DNA from: Aliihoeflea sp. 2WW | GTDB lineage: Bacteria > Pseudomonadota > Alphaproteobacteria > Rhizobiales > Rhizobiaceae | Direction: 5' to 3' | NCBI RefSeq assembly: GCF_000497755.1 | Contig: NZ_AYOD01000001.1 | Coordinates: 1-64,000, forward strand | Length of the DNA stretch: 64,000 nucleotides | In this document: positions 1 through 8,376 of the stretch, piece by piece | Layout: every line of letters begins with the position of its first letter | Position numbering within the stretch: the first letter of the stretch is position 1 | Position numbers and translations under genes: made by a program | Notes under the pieces: model-generated | Told to the model about the DNA's origin: nothing | The model's database searches: none | What the model saw: the letters and a program-made list of their open reading frames with translations, nothing else

Positions 1-20
1 AAATCCTGCCCCCGCAACCA
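1..20 (+). tRNA. tRNA-fMet (CAT), 3' end only
   Basis: The window begins inside a tRNA. The 20 bases read through the T-loop AAATCCTGCC and the acceptor strand CCCCGCAACCA, ending in an encoded CCA at 18-20. This TTCAAAT...CCCCGCAACCA ending is the hallmark of bacterial initiator tRNA. The rest, including the anticodon, lies upstream of the window, so identity rests on the 3' end alone. A rho-independent terminator follows 27 bases later, consistent with the end of a tRNA transcript. Confidence 0.75.
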
Positions 21-47
21 AACTCAAGAACAAAACAACACCGACAC

Positions 48-70
48 GCCGCCCCAAAGGGCGGCTTTTT
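48..70 (+). terminator. rho-independent terminator after tRNA-fMet
   Basis: A 7-bp perfect stem, GCCGCCC (48-54) with GGGCGGC (59-65), closes a 4-base CAAA loop and is followed by five T (66-70). It is well placed to end the tRNA-fMet transcript. Confidence 0.8.
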
Positions 71-136
71 GCGTTTGGGCTCTGCGCTTTTGCCTCTAAT
101 TGCAGGCACTCGGGGTAGGCTTCGGGGCGTGGGCGG

Positions 137-154
137 TATAATGCACGTGTGCAT
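137..154 (+). promoter_or_regulatory. -10 box overlapping an operator-like palindrome, upstream of the SDR gene
   Basis: A consensus TATAAT at 137-142 overlaps the inverted repeat ATGCAC-GT-GTGCAT at 141-154. No good -35 box is visible at 17 bp upstream. The geometry, palindrome on the -10 and start site, is typical of repressor operators. The gene lies 61 bp downstream. Function is inferred only. Confidence 0.4.
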
Positions 155-214
155 CTTCCTTTTTAGGGGAGGGTGAAGCGATTGCTGTGACTGCGAAGCG
201 GGAGAGACGACGAG

Positions 215-994
215 ATGGACTTGGGAATCAGGGGCCGAACGGCCATCGTTTGCGGCGGGTCGAAGGGGCTCGGGCGCGGGTCGGCGGAGAAGTTGGCCGA
301 GGCGGGCGTCGACATCGTGCTCAATGCGCGCTCTGCCGAGGCGCTGGAGAAGACTGCGGGCGAGATCGCGGAGCGTTATGGCGTCAAGGTGACGACGGTC
401 GCGGCAGACGTGACGACGCCGGAGGGCCGCGCCAAGCTGCTCGAGGCGGCGCCGGCGCCGGACATCCTCGTCAACAATGCAGGCGGTCCGCCCCCCGGCG
501 TTTGGAGCGAGTGGGGCGAGGATGAATGGCAGAACGCCATCCGCGCCAACATGCTGACGCCGATCCACCTCATCACCGCCGTCCTGCCGGGCATGATCGA
601 GCGCAAATGGGGGCGGATCGTCAACATCACCTCCGGCTCCGTCAAGGCGCCGATCCCGGCACTCGGCCTTTCGGGCGCGGCGCGCAGCGGCCTCACCGGC
701 TTTGTCGCCGGCACCTCACGCCAGGTCGCGCGCCACGGCGTGACGATCAACAATCTTCTGCCCGGGCAGCACGAGACGGCGCGCATCGAATCGCTGATGA
801 ACAACACGGCGAAGCAGAAGGGCATCACGGTCGACCAGGCCCGCGAGGACGCCTATTCCGCCAATCCGGCCGGCCGGTTCGGCACGACCGAGGAGTTCGG
901 TGCGGCCTGCGCGTTCCTCTGCAGTGCCTATGCGGGCTATATCGTCGGACAGAACATCCTGCTCGACGGCGGCGCCATTAACGCGACGCTTTGA
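215..994 (+). CDS. SDR-family oxidoreductase (FabG-like) lacking the Tyr/Lys catalytic pair
   Basis: A 259-residue short-chain dehydrogenase/reductase. The Rossmann glycine motif GGSKGLGRG lies at residues 14-22, and the NNAG motif at 87-90. The catalytic Ser is present in NITSGS (Ser140), but the expected YxxxK is absent: residues 152-157 read L-S-G-A-A-R. The rest of the fold is full length and ends with the usual ILLDGG C-terminus. It resembles a FabG-like subfamily that carries an ...GARSGLTGF helix in place of the Tyr helix. Substrate is unknown, and ordinary SDR catalysis is doubtful. A GGGAGAG ribosome site precedes ATG 215. The gene stands alone. Confidence 0.85.
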   Translation: MDLGIRGRTAIVCGGSKGLGRGSAEKLAEAGVDIVLNARSAEALEKTAGEIAERYGVKVTTVAADVTTPEGRAKLLEAAPAPDILVNNAGGPPPGVWSEWGEDEWQNAIRANMLTPIHLITAVLPGMIERKWGRIVNITSGSVKAPIPALGLSGAARSGLTGFVAGTSRQVARHGVTINNLLPGQHETARIESLMNNTAKQKGITVDQAREDAYSANPAGRFGTTEEFGAACAFLCSAYAGYIVGQNILLDGGAINATL

Positions 995-1100
995 CGCCAT
1001 GCGGATGCGGCCCGATGTGGCCGCATCCATTCCCGCACCTTGCCGCGCCGGGGGCGACCTGATCTAGTCGGGCATCGCCCCGCGCCCGCAAGGAGGCCTC

Positions 1101-1349
1101 ATGCTGCGTTCCAAGCCCGTCCCGATCGACGCGGTCTATGTGCCGACGGCGCGCAAGAAGACGCTTCATCCCGCGACGGCGCGGGTGCTGGCCGAGGACA
1201 TTCTCGAGAACGGGTTGAAGACGCCGATCCAGGTGCGCGAGGACGGGGCACGCTACGTCCTGGTCGAGGGACTGCACCGGCTCGAGGCGATGAAATTTCT
1301 CGGCGAAACCACGATCGACGCCTATCTCGTGCAGGCGCGGCGGCACTAG
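1101..1349 (+). CDS. ParB/Srx N-terminal-like domain protein
   Basis: An 82-residue stand-alone ParB-like nuclease-type domain. Visible features are the opening P-I-D-x-V segment, a helix with LAEDILENGLKTPIQV (residues about 35-50), and the signature V-E-G-x-H-R-L-E-A (about 56-64) that corresponds to the GERR/GxHR box of ParB and sulfiredoxin folds. No DNA-binding or partitioning domain is attached, so a chromosome-segregation role is not implied; such solo domains are found in alphaproteobacteria with unknown function. A strong AAGGAGG lies 6 bases before ATG 1101. It is convergent with the EamA gene, overlapping its stop by 4 bases. Confidence 0.75.
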   Translation: MLRSKPVPIDAVYVPTARKKTLHPATARVLAEDILENGLKTPIQVREDGARYVLVEGLHRLEAMKFLGETTIDAYLVQARRH

Positions 1350-2266
1350 GGCCGGTCGGCCGGCACCGCGGGCTCTGCCGCTGTGACGCGCTTGACGCGC
1401 TCGCGCCACAGAGTGAACAGCCCGGCGGCCATGACGATCGTCGCGCCGATGACGAGGTTGATGCTCAGCGCCTCGCCGAAGACCAGCAGCCCGACCGCAG
1501 AGACGAACGGGAACTGGAAATAGGTGAAGGGCTGGACGCTCGACGCGTCGGCGACTTCGTAGGCCTTGATGAGCAGCCAGTTGCCGGTGATCGCCAGCAG
1601 GCAGAGCGCGCCGATCCAGCCGGCGTCGGCGGGCGCGATCGCCTGCCAGTGCCACAGGCCGAGCGGCGTGATGAGGATCGCGCCGAAGACGCCCGTCCAG
1701 AAAAAGCTGACATTGGCGCTGTCCTTGCGCGCGACATAGCGCGTCAGGAGGCTGTAGCCCGCAAAGAGGGTCGCGCAGGCGAGCGGCACCAGCGTCCACG
1801 GCGTCAGCACCGACGCGCCGGGATTGATGATGACGAGCACGCCGACGAAGCCGACGATGATCGCCGACCAGCGCCGCCAGCCGACCCTTTCGCCCAGGAA
1901 CGGCACCGAGAGCGCCGCGATGATGAGCGGATAGCAGATGAAGACCGCATGGGTGGCGATCAGCCCGATGCCGACGAAGGAGAACATGATGAGGCAGATT
2001 TCGCTGATCAGCAGGACCGCCCGCAGCGCCTGAAGCTTCGGAAACGCGGTGCGCGTCGCCGCCGCCAGACCGCCGGCCGAGCGCGCCGCCCACATGATGG
2101 CGAGGGCTGCGAAGAACCAGAAGCGCAGCATGACCACCATATAGACGCTGACGCTTTCGGCGACGTGCCGCGAGACGCCGTCCTGGACCGCGAAGACCGC
2201 GCAGGTGGCGATCATGTAGAACATGCCGGCGCGCGGGTCGGATGCGGGGGATTTCGGCTGGCTCAA
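1346..2266 (-). CDS. DMT-family transporter (two EamA domains)
   Basis: An inner-membrane permease of the drug/metabolite transporter superfamily with about ten hydrophobic segments in two EamA repeats. The first helix follows GMFYMIATCAVFAVQDG, and the FLGERVGWRRW turn (first half) and FGEALSINLVIGA (second half) are the family signatures. The substrate cannot be told. The open frame extends to 2416, but the extra N-terminus is Arg/Ala-rich and not helix-like. A TTG at 2266 gives 306 residues, the family's usual length; ATG 2224 is the alternative. No clear ribosome site decides the start. Confidence 0.85.
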   Translation of the reverse strand: MSQPKSPASDPRAGMFYMIATCAVFAVQDGVSRHVAESVSVYMVVMLRFWFFAALAIMWAARSAGGLAAATRTAFPKLQALRAVLLISEICLIMFSFVGIGLIATHAVFICYPLIIAALSVPFLGERVGWRRWSAIIVGFVGVLVIINPGASVLTPWTLVPLACATLFAGYSLLTRYVARKDSANVSFFWTGVFGAILITPLGLWHWQAIAPADAGWIGALCLLAITGNWLLIKAYEVADASSVQPFTYFQFPFVSAVGLLVFGEALSINLVIGATIVMAAGLFTLWRERVKRVTAAEPAVPADRP

Positions 2267-2635
2267 TGGGGCTGTCCGGCTCGTCGCACCGCCGGCGGCG
2301 CGAAGGTTTGAGATTTCGGCGAGACGTACCAGCAATGCGCTGCGCCTTAAAGTGGCAGGGCTTGGGCCAGCGGCGCGGGGCCGCGTTCCGTCATCGCCGC
2401 GCCTGCCATTCGGCATCCGGCCATTGTCAAAGAACGGGAAGCGGGGCGCGCGGGCCGTGCCTTCCGATTGGTATTGTGAGTGGCGCGAACCCGCGCACCC
2501 CGCCGATGGCTGTCTGGCTCTCGGCCGGTCACAGCGGAACGGTCCGAAGATCGCATCCGCCGCGGCTTTTCCCGCATGATCGAGCGACCACGCCGGCCTG
2601 TTCGGCCTACGCTATGGCTCCGGCCGTTCGTCGTT

Positions 2636-2676
2636 GAAAAAGCCAAATCGTTGGCTTTTTCTCGGCCTTCGGCCGA
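2636..2676. terminator. tandem hairpins, terminator-like, in the 2267-2850 gap
   Basis: An 11-bp perfect inverted repeat, GAAAAAGCCAA (2636-2646) and TTGGCTTTTTC (2651-2661) with loop ATCG, has T/A runs on both outer flanks, so it could terminate either strand. It is followed directly by TCGGCC-TTC-GGCCGA (2662-2676). Between the EamA gene and the GIY-YIG gene (2267-2850) no protein-coding gene is convincing. Confidence 0.5.
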
Positions 2677-2738
2677 CCACTCCTCACCCCTCACGTGCCT
2701 GACAGGTTCCGACACCCGTCAGGGGGAGGTCATCGCCG

Positions 2739-2787
2739 CCCTCCCGATACCCGGTGCGCACCGGTTCCCATGAGGACGATGGGAGGG
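2739..2787. repeat. nested palindrome in intergenic DNA
   Basis: CCCTCCC (2739-2745) pairs with GGGAGGG (2781-2787). The intervening DNA contains a perfect 14-base palindrome CCGGTGCGCACCGG at 2751-2764. It has the look of a mobile intergenic palindromic element, but only this copy is recognised in the window. Confidence 0.4.
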
Positions 2788-2850
2788 AGTATGGGGGAGG
2801 TTGGGCGGAGGGGGATAAGTTTTTCGGGTTGTCAATGCTAGCTTCGCGCC

Positions 2851-3129
2851 ATGACCGGCTTCGTCTACATCCTCGCCAGCCAGAAGGGCGGCACGATCTA
2901 TATCGGCGTGACGAACGACCTCGCACGCCGGGTGCCGGAGCATCGCGGTGGCGGCGGTTCGCGCTTTACGGCGCGCTACGGGGCGCACCGGCTCGTCTGG
3001 TACGAGGAGCATTTCGACATCCGCGATGCCATCCAGCGGGAGAAGTCTCTCAAGCGCTGGCCGCGACAGTGGAAGATTGAGCTGATTGAGAAGATGAATC
3101 CGGACTGGAATGAGCTGATCGGGAGGTAA
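2851..3129 (+). CDS. GIY-YIG nuclease family protein (UPF0213/URI type)
   Basis: A 92-residue stand-alone GIY-YIG domain. It opens with F-V-Y-I-L-A and carries T-I-Y-I-G-V-T-N at residues about 15-22, an R-R-V-x-E-H basic helix (26-31), and E-K-S-L-K-R-W-x-R near 62-70, which supplies the conserved Glu and Lys/Arg residues. Proteins of this size are common in Rhizobiales and are often present in several copies; their biological role is not settled. No ribosome site is evident before ATG 2851. Its end lies about 50 bases from the truncated end of the opposing low-G+C gene, so it may be part of the same acquired patch. Confidence 0.85.
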   Translation: MTGFVYILASQKGGTIYIGVTNDLARRVPEHRGGGGSRFTARYGAHRLVWYEEHFDIRDAIQREKSLKRWPRQWKIELIEKMNPDWNELIGR

Positions 3130-3180
3130 AGCGCTATCCTTGTGATCACTTTCGCGCTGGTCCCGATCGGGGGTCGAATG

Positions 3181-3738
3181 CCCATTAAGGGGATCAAGTT
3201 CCAGCGCAACAAATCCACCGCCGGAGGTATCCCTAATTACTCCGCAAAAGTACCCATTCTTTACAAGGAGATCACGAAAATGAGCGGACCTTTCGCGGGG
3301 TAAGCCACTTTCGACTAGGATGTTGTCCTTTGGCAGCCTATTCCGATCATATTTCCTAAAGAAATCGCCCAAAATCTTGGGCGTTAGGAGGGCCTGCTTT
3401 TTGGCTTCAAGGTCTGCGCCTTCGATTGTTGGCGCTAGAATTGTCCGCCCCAACGGAGTGAGTGCGATACGCTCAGCACTCCAACCACCAGTTATAAGCC
3501 CAAACGAAAGTGCTGCGCTCGAAATCATCCGCCATTGTGTACCTGTCGGGTTTAGTTGCATTGCGATTGCGACGTTGTGCGGTGCGACGGGACCACCGGC
3601 ATAGTTTTCGAACAACGCCTTCGCAACCGCTGTTGCATCTTCAAGCGTGTGCGCAGGAAAATCGGCCTGGCTTACGCTTACTGTTTTAGCCCGTGGAAGT
3701 TTATTCGGTTCCGGCGACCCAGGCTTCGCTTTGGGCAT
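3181..3738 (-). pseudogene. truncated gene: N-terminal winged-helix-like domain, possibly from a TIR-like (CAP12-type) nucleotide-binding protein
   Basis: About 186 residues look like real protein, opening MPKAKPGSPEPN and ending near LELDPLNG. After that the frame runs on only as antisense of the GIY-YIG gene. A strong GGGAGGT lies 5 bases before ATG 3738 and fixes the start; an in-frame ATG at 3756 is less good. Visible features are a Lys/Pro-rich N-terminus, the segment SQADFPAHTLEDA, L-T-P-L-G-R (residues 93-98) and an LPKDNI turn (135-140). From memory this resembles the N-terminal domain of predicted nucleotide-binding proteins that carry a C-terminal TIR-like domain; here no C-terminal domain follows. 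Base composition is unlike the neighbours: 3301-3360 is about 42% G+C by direct count. Truncation is well supported, family assignment is tentative. Confidence 0.5.
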
Positions 3739-3800
3739 AGTACCTCCCGCTTCCAAGAATATCCTTTAGAGTAAACTTTCTCCTTTTGTTCTAGTATGCG

Positions 3801-3829
3801 AAAACGTGCAGGACAATCCATCCTGCACG
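3801..3829 (-). terminator. rho-independent terminator of nrdJ
   Basis: CGTGCAGGA (3805-3813) pairs perfectly with TCCTGCACG (3821-3829) around a 7-base loop. On the minus strand the stem is followed by TTTT (complement of 3801-3804). It lies 22 bases past the nrdJ stop. Confidence 0.8.
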
Positions 3830-3850
3830 CTAAAGTTCAGTTGTTCACAA

Positions 3851-6800
3851 TCAGCTACACCCGCTCGTCGCCCCGCACGTATCGCACTTCTCACACGTGC
3901 CATTCCGCACCATCGTGAAGTTCTGGCATTCGGTGCACATGTTGCCGGTGTAGCCCTGCATGATGGACTTGGCGCGGCGCTGGGCGGCGAGGGCTTTGGC
4001 TTCGGTGGCTTCTTCGGCTGCCGCGTCGGTGAAGAGGGCGGTGGTGTCTTCGGCGATTTCCTCGGCGAGTTCGGCTGCGCGTTCCTCGTAGTCGCGCTTG
4101 AAGGCGGTGGCGCCTTCGGTCTTGAGGGCGAGGGCGGCGTTGCCCGAGGAGATCGAGCGGACGTTGGAGGCGTAGGAGGCCGTTGCCGGGCGGGCGGCGG
4201 CGGGCACGCCGGTGGCCGAGCCCTTGGGGTCGGACGAGCCGGAGACGACCTTCAGGGGCGAGGCGCCGCGGGTCAGGCCGCGCGAGAAGGGCGTGGCCTT
4301 GCCTTCGGAAATGCCCTTGCCGAGCGCCGTGTTGGAGAAGTCCGACTGGTCGACATGGGCGAGGTCGCCGCGCTCCAGATAGGAGACAGCCAACTCGCGG
4401 AAGACGTAGTCGAGGATCGACGTCGCGTTCTTGATCGCGTCGTTGCCCTGGACCATGCCGGCCGGCTCGAACTTGGTGAAGGTGAACGCCTCCACATACT
4501 CCTCCAGCGGCACGCCATATTGCAGGCCGATCGAGATGGCGATGGCGAAGTTGTTCATCATCGCGCGGAAGGCGGCGCCTTCCTTGTGCATGTCGATGAA
4601 GATCTCGCCCAAGCGGCCGTCGTCGAACTCGCCGGTGCGCAGATAGACCTTGTGTCCGCCGACGACCGCCTTCTGGGTGTAGCCCTTGCGGCGGTTCGGC
4701 AGCTTGTCGCGCAGCGAGCGGACTTCGCGCTCGATGATCTTCTCGACGATCTTCTCGGTGACGATCGCGGCCTGCTGGGCGGCGGGCGCGGCGATCAGCT
4801 CCTCGATGAGCTCGTCGGCCTCGTCCTCGTCATCGGCGATGAGCGAGGCGTTGAGCGGCTGGGAGAGCTTGGAACCGTCGCGGTAGAGCGCGTTGGCCTT
4901 CAGCGCCAGCTTCCACGACAGCATGTAGGCTTCCTTGCAGTCCTCCACCGTCGCGTCGTTCGGCATGTTGATGGTCTTGGAGATCGCGCCCGAAATGAAG
5001 GGCTGGGCGGCCGCCATCATGCGGATGTGGCTTTCCACCGACAGATAGCGCTTGCCGATCTTGCCGCAGGGATTGGCGCAATCGAAGACGGGCAGGTGCT
5101 CGTCCTTCAGGAACGGTGCGCCCTCGAGGGTCATCGCGCCGCAGACATGGATGTTAGCGGCCTCGATGTCCTTCTTGGAAAAGCCAAGCGCGGGCAGGAG
5201 CTCGAAGGAGAAGTCCGAGAGCTGCTCGTCGGTGAAGCCGAAATTCTCCTTCAGCCAGTCGGCGCCGAGCGTCCACTGGTTGAAGATGAACTTGATGTCG
5301 AAGGCCTGCGCCGTCGCGGCGTTGAGCGCGGCGATCTTCTCGTCGGTGAAGCCCTTGGCCTTGAGCGAGCCGGGGTTGACGCCGGGCGCCTGGTTCAGAT
5401 TGCCGTGGCCGACCGCGTAAGCCTCGATCTCGGCGATCTGGCTTTCCGAATAGCCGAGCGTGCGAAGGGCTTCCGGAACGGCGCGGTTGATGATCTTGAA
5501 GTAGCCGCCGCCGGCGAGCTTCTTGAACTTGACCAGCGCGAAGTCGGGCTCGATGCCGGTCGTGTCGCAATCCATGACGAGGCCGATCGTGCCGGTGGGC
5601 GCGATGACGGAGACCTGCGCGTTGCGGTAGCCGTGCTTTTCGCCGAGCGCCAGCGCGTTGTCCCAGGCAAGCTTGCCGTGCTCGATCAGGTCCGCATGCG
5701 GGCAATCCTCCGCGACGAGCGGCACGGGATTGACCGACAGGCCCTCATAGCCATCCGAGAGGCCGTGGGCCGCGCGGCGGTGGTTGCGGATGACGCGCAG
5801 CATGTTGTCTGCGTTGCGCTCGTAATCCGGGAAGGCGCCGAGCTCGCCGGCCATTTCGGCCGAGGTCGCGTAAGAGACGCCGGTCATGATCGCGGTCAGC
5901 GCGCCGCCGATGGCGCGGCCTTCCTTGGAATCGTAGGGAATGCCGGAGGTCATCAGGAGGCCGCCGATATTGGCGTAGCCGAGGCCGAGCGTGCGGTACT
6001 CGTAGGACAGGCGCGCGATTTCCTTCGACGGGAACTGCGCCATCATCACCGAGATTTCGAGGACGATGGTCCACAGGCGGACCGTGTGCTCGTAGGCCGC
6101 GATGTCGATCGTGCCGTCCTGATTGCGATAGGGGAGCAGGTTGATCGAGGCGAGGTTGCAGGCCGTGTCGTCGAGGAACATGTATTCCGAGCACGGGTTC
6201 GAGGCGCGGATCGGACCCGCGGCCGGCGAGGTGTGCCAGTCGTTCATCGTGGTGTTGAAGTGCAGGCCCGGATCGGCGGACGCCCAGGCGGCATGGCCGA
6301 TCTTCTCCCAAAGATCACGCGCCTTCAGCGTCTTCATCACCTTGCCATCCTTGCGGGCGGTCAGGTTCCAGTCGGCATCGTTCTCGACGGCGCGCAGGAA
6401 GTCGTCCTTCAGCGAGACGGAATTGTTGGAATTCTGCCCCGAGACGGTGAGATAGGCTTCCGAATCCCAGTCCGTGTCGTAGGTCTTGAACTCGATCGCG
6501 GTGTAGCCCTGGCGGGCGAACTGCATGACGCGCTTGACGTAGTTCTCGGGCACGAAGTTCTTCTTCGCGGCCTTGATCTCGCGCTTCAGCGCCGGGTTCT
6601 TGGCCGGGTCGAAGCAGTCGCCATTGTCCGCCTCGCAGTTGACGCAGGCCTTCATGATGGCGGCGAGGTGCTGCTTGACGATCTTGGAGCCGGTGACGAG
6701 GGAGGCGACCTTCTGCTCCTCCTTCACCTTCCAGTCGATATATTCCTCGATGTCCGGGTGGTCGACGTCGACGACGACCATCTTGGCGGCGCGGCGGGTG

Positions 6801-7618
6801 GTGCCGCCCGACTTGATGGCGCCGGCGGCGCGGTCGCCGATCTTGAGGAAGGACATCAGGCCGGACGAGCGCCCGCCGCCCGACAGCTTCTCGCCTTCGC
6901 CGCGCAGATAGGAGAAGTTGGAGCCGGTGCCGGAGCCGTATTTGAACAGGCGCGCTTCACGGACCCAAAGATCCATGATGCCGCCTTCGTTGACGAGGTC
7001 GTCGCCGACGCCCTGGATGAAGCAAGCATGCGGCTGCGGGTGCTCGTAGGAGGACTTCGACTTGGTCAATTTGCCGGTGAACGGGTCGACGTAATAATGG
7101 CCCTGGCCGGGGCCGTCGATGCCATAGGCCCAGTGGAGGCCGGTGTTGAACCATTGGGGCGAGTTCGGCGCGACGCGCTGGGTGGCGAGCATGTAGGCGA
7201 GCTCGTCACGGAAGGCGGATGCATCTTCCTCGGAGGCGAAATAGCCGCCCTTCCAGCCCCAGTAGGTCCAGGTGCCGGCGAGGCGGTCGAAGACCTGACG
7301 GGCGTCGGTCTCGGAGCCGTAGCGCTCGTTCTCGGGCAGGGCGGCGAGGGCGGCTTCGTCGGCGACGGAGCGCCAGAGGAAGGACGGGACGTCGTTTTCC
7401 TCGACCTTTTTCAGCCGCGCGGGCACGCCGGCCTTGCGGAAATATTTCTGCGCGAGGATGTCGCTGGCGACCTGGGAGAACTGCGCCGGCACGTCGATGT
7501 CGGCCAGGCGGAAGACGATGGAGCCGTCCGGGTTCTTGATTTCGCTGACCGCCTTGCGGAATTCGACTTCCGCATAGGCCGACTGGCCGGGCTTGGTGAA
7601 GCGACGTTCGATACGCAT
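3851..7618 (-). CDS. nrdJ: vitamin B12-dependent (class II) ribonucleoside-diphosphate reductase
   Basis: A 1255-residue adenosylcobalamin-dependent ribonucleotide reductase that makes deoxyribonucleotides independently of oxygen. The start MRIERRF is the usual one for the alphaproteobacterial family; a second ATG lies five codons upstream (7633). Visible landmarks are the substrate-site Cys in QPHACFIQG, the finger-loop N-P-C-S-E-Y near residue 472 holding the thiyl-radical Cys and the catalytic Glu, and a C-terminal Cys-rich tail with two CxxC pairs (CTECQ and CEKCDTC) that re-reduces the active site or binds zinc. The gene is monocistronic, ending in a terminator at 3801-3829. An NrdR box lies about 250 bp upstream. 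No cobalamin riboswitch was recognised. Confidence 0.97.
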   Translation of the reverse strand: MRIERRFTKPGQSAYAEVEFRKAVSEIKNPDGSIVFRLADIDVPAQFSQVASDILAQKYFRKAGVPARLKKVEENDVPSFLWRSVADEAALAALPENERYGSETDARQVFDRLAGTWTYWGWKGGYFASEEDASAFRDELAYMLATQRVAPNSPQWFNTGLHWAYGIDGPGQGHYYVDPFTGKLTKSKSSYEHPQPHACFIQGVGDDLVNEGGIMDLWVREARLFKYGSGTGSNFSYLRGEGEKLSGGGRSSGLMSFLKIGDRAAGAIKSGGTTRRAAKMVVVDVDHPDIEEYIDWKVKEEQKVASLVTGSKIVKQHLAAIMKACVNCEADNGDCFDPAKNPALKREIKAAKKNFVPENYVKRVMQFARQGYTAIEFKTYDTDWDSEAYLTVSGQNSNNSVSLKDDFLRAVENDADWNLTARKDGKVMKTLKARDLWEKIGHAAWASADPGLHFNTTMNDWHTSPAAGPIRASNPCSEYMFLDDTACNLASINLLPYRNQDGTIDIAAYEHTVRLWTIVLEISVMMAQFPSKEIARLSYEYRTLGLGYANIGGLLMTSGIPYDSKEGRAIGGALTAIMTGVSYATSAEMAGELGAFPDYERNADNMLRVIRNHRRAAHGLSDGYEGLSVNPVPLVAEDCPHADLIEHGKLAWDNALALGEKHGYRNAQVSVIAPTGTIGLVMDCDTTGIEPDFALVKFKKLAGGGYFKIINRAVPEALRTLGYSESQIAEIEAYAVGHGNLNQAPGVNPGSLKAKGFTDEKIAALNAATAQAFDIKFIFNQWTLGADWLKENFGFTDEQLSDFSFELLPALGFSKKDIEAANIHVCGAMTLEGAPFLKDEHLPVFDCANPCGKIGKRYLSVESHIRMMAAAQPFISGAISKTINMPNDATVEDCKEAYMLSWKLALKANALYRDGSKLSQPLNASLIADDEDEADELIEELIAAPAAQQAAIVTEKIVEKIIEREVRSLRDKLPNRRKGYTQKAVVGGHKVYLRTGEFDDGRLGEIFIDMHKEGAAFRAMMNNFAIAISIGLQYGVPLEEYVEAFTFTKFEPAGMVQGNDAIKNATSILDYVFRELAVSYLERGDLAHVDQSDFSNTALGKGISEGKATPFSRGLTRGASPLKVVSGSSDPKGSATGVPAAARPATASYASNVRSISSGNAALALKTEGATAFKRDYEERAAELAEEIAEDTTALFTDAAAEEATEAKALAAQRRAKSIMQGYTGNMCTECQNFTMVRNGTCEKCDTCGATSGCS

Positions 7619-7835
7619 CGTGTGTTGTCCCATCGTCTATATGTTGTGGTTCTGCGCCGCCGCCGGGCGATTGCCGCAAGAACCCGATTTCCGCATCCGG
7701 CCGACGCCCCGCGCGCCAAAGCCCGTTCCCTCGAAAACGCTTGAAAATCCTACGCTTGGCCGATCCTCGTCGCGGGCTTCATGCTCGCTTTGCGAACCGG
7801 CGAGGCTTGCCCCGTATCCCGATTCCGAAAACCAG

Positions 7836-7886
7836 AACCCAACTCTATCTTGGGTTACTCTGACGCTGCAACACTAAATATAGTGT
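7836..7886 (-). promoter_or_regulatory. NrdR box and a second inverted repeat upstream of nrdJ
   Basis: ACACTAAATATAGTGT at 7871-7886 fits the 16-bp NrdR box (ACACwATATaTwGTGT). Centred about 32 bp away lies AACCCAA-N7-TTGGGTT (7836-7856), placed where the second box of an NrdR pair is expected though its sequence diverges. NrdR is the known repressor of bacterial nrd genes. The rest of 7634-8376 holds no gene that I can support, only these sites and the palindromic repeats at 8202-8350. Confidence 0.7.
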
Positions 7887-8201
7887 TTACGATCAAAAAT
7901 TCCGAACCCAGAACGCAGAAAAATTGCGCACCGAAACCCGCCCGGCGCGGCGCTGACTTGCGCCGTTCCGACTTGCATCCAACCAATTACAGGAAAACCC
8001 CGACCCCGAAGAAACCCGCCTCGGTGCAACCCAAAAGAGCGCACGAGGATCATAACAACGCGACTCGGGTCGGAGCGTCAAGGGATCGTTTACGATCGTT
8101 AGCCGACCGCTAGATATTGTGGGGACCGGTGTGGATAACGGGGAGAAGAGCAAGCCGCGCTTGGCTGTGGTTTTTGCGTTGGAGAGGTCGGCTGGCGGCA
8201 T

Positions 8202-8242
8202 CGTACCCCCACCCTTTATCCCTCCCCACAAGGGGGAGGGAG
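8202..8242 (+). repeat. dispersed 41-bp palindromic repeat, copy A
   Basis: The 41-bp unit contains ACCCCCACCCT, then CCCTCCCC-ACAA-GGGGGAGGG, which folds on itself. Copy B (8310-8350) is the same unit in inverted orientation 67 bp away. Copy C (21535-21575) matches this copy at 39 of 41 positions when reversed. It looks like a Rhizobiales-type intergenic palindromic element. Confidence 0.7.
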
Positions 8243-8309
8243 GGCGTGAACGAGGTGATTTCTCTGTCACCCTCGAGCCCGGATTGAAGGAAGGGCGCGA
8301 CGCCGGCGA

Positions 8310-8350
8310 CTCCCTCCCCGTTGTGGGGAGGGATGAAGGGTGGGGGTGCG
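8310..8350 (-). repeat. dispersed 41-bp palindromic repeat, copy B
   Basis: Inverted relative to copy A at 8202-8242, so the pair forms a large inverted repeat just downstream of the PiT transporter stop. It could serve as a transcription terminator for that gene. It carries the self-complementary core CCCTCCCC-GTTG-TGGGGAGGG. Confidence 0.7.
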
Positions 8351-8376
8351 ATCGTAGGGCGCCGTGCCTGCTCGGT

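Noticed and set aside
2719-3180. C-terminal extension of the truncated minus-strand gene
   Set aside because: This part is antisense of the GIY-YIG gene and of intergenic palindromes; it is read-through only.
3806-7744. A 1312-residue open frame on the plus strand
   Set aside because: It is the antisense of nrdJ. Its composition is shadow-like (long Gly/Val/Asp/Arg-rich stretches) and it has no domain.
8202-8350. A CRISPR array
   Set aside because: Only two copies face each other in inverted orientation; there is no regular spacer pattern or cas gene.
7634-8376. A cobalamin riboswitch upstream of nrdJ
   Set aside because: No B12-box-like sequence was recognised; only the NrdR-type sites and repeats are visible.
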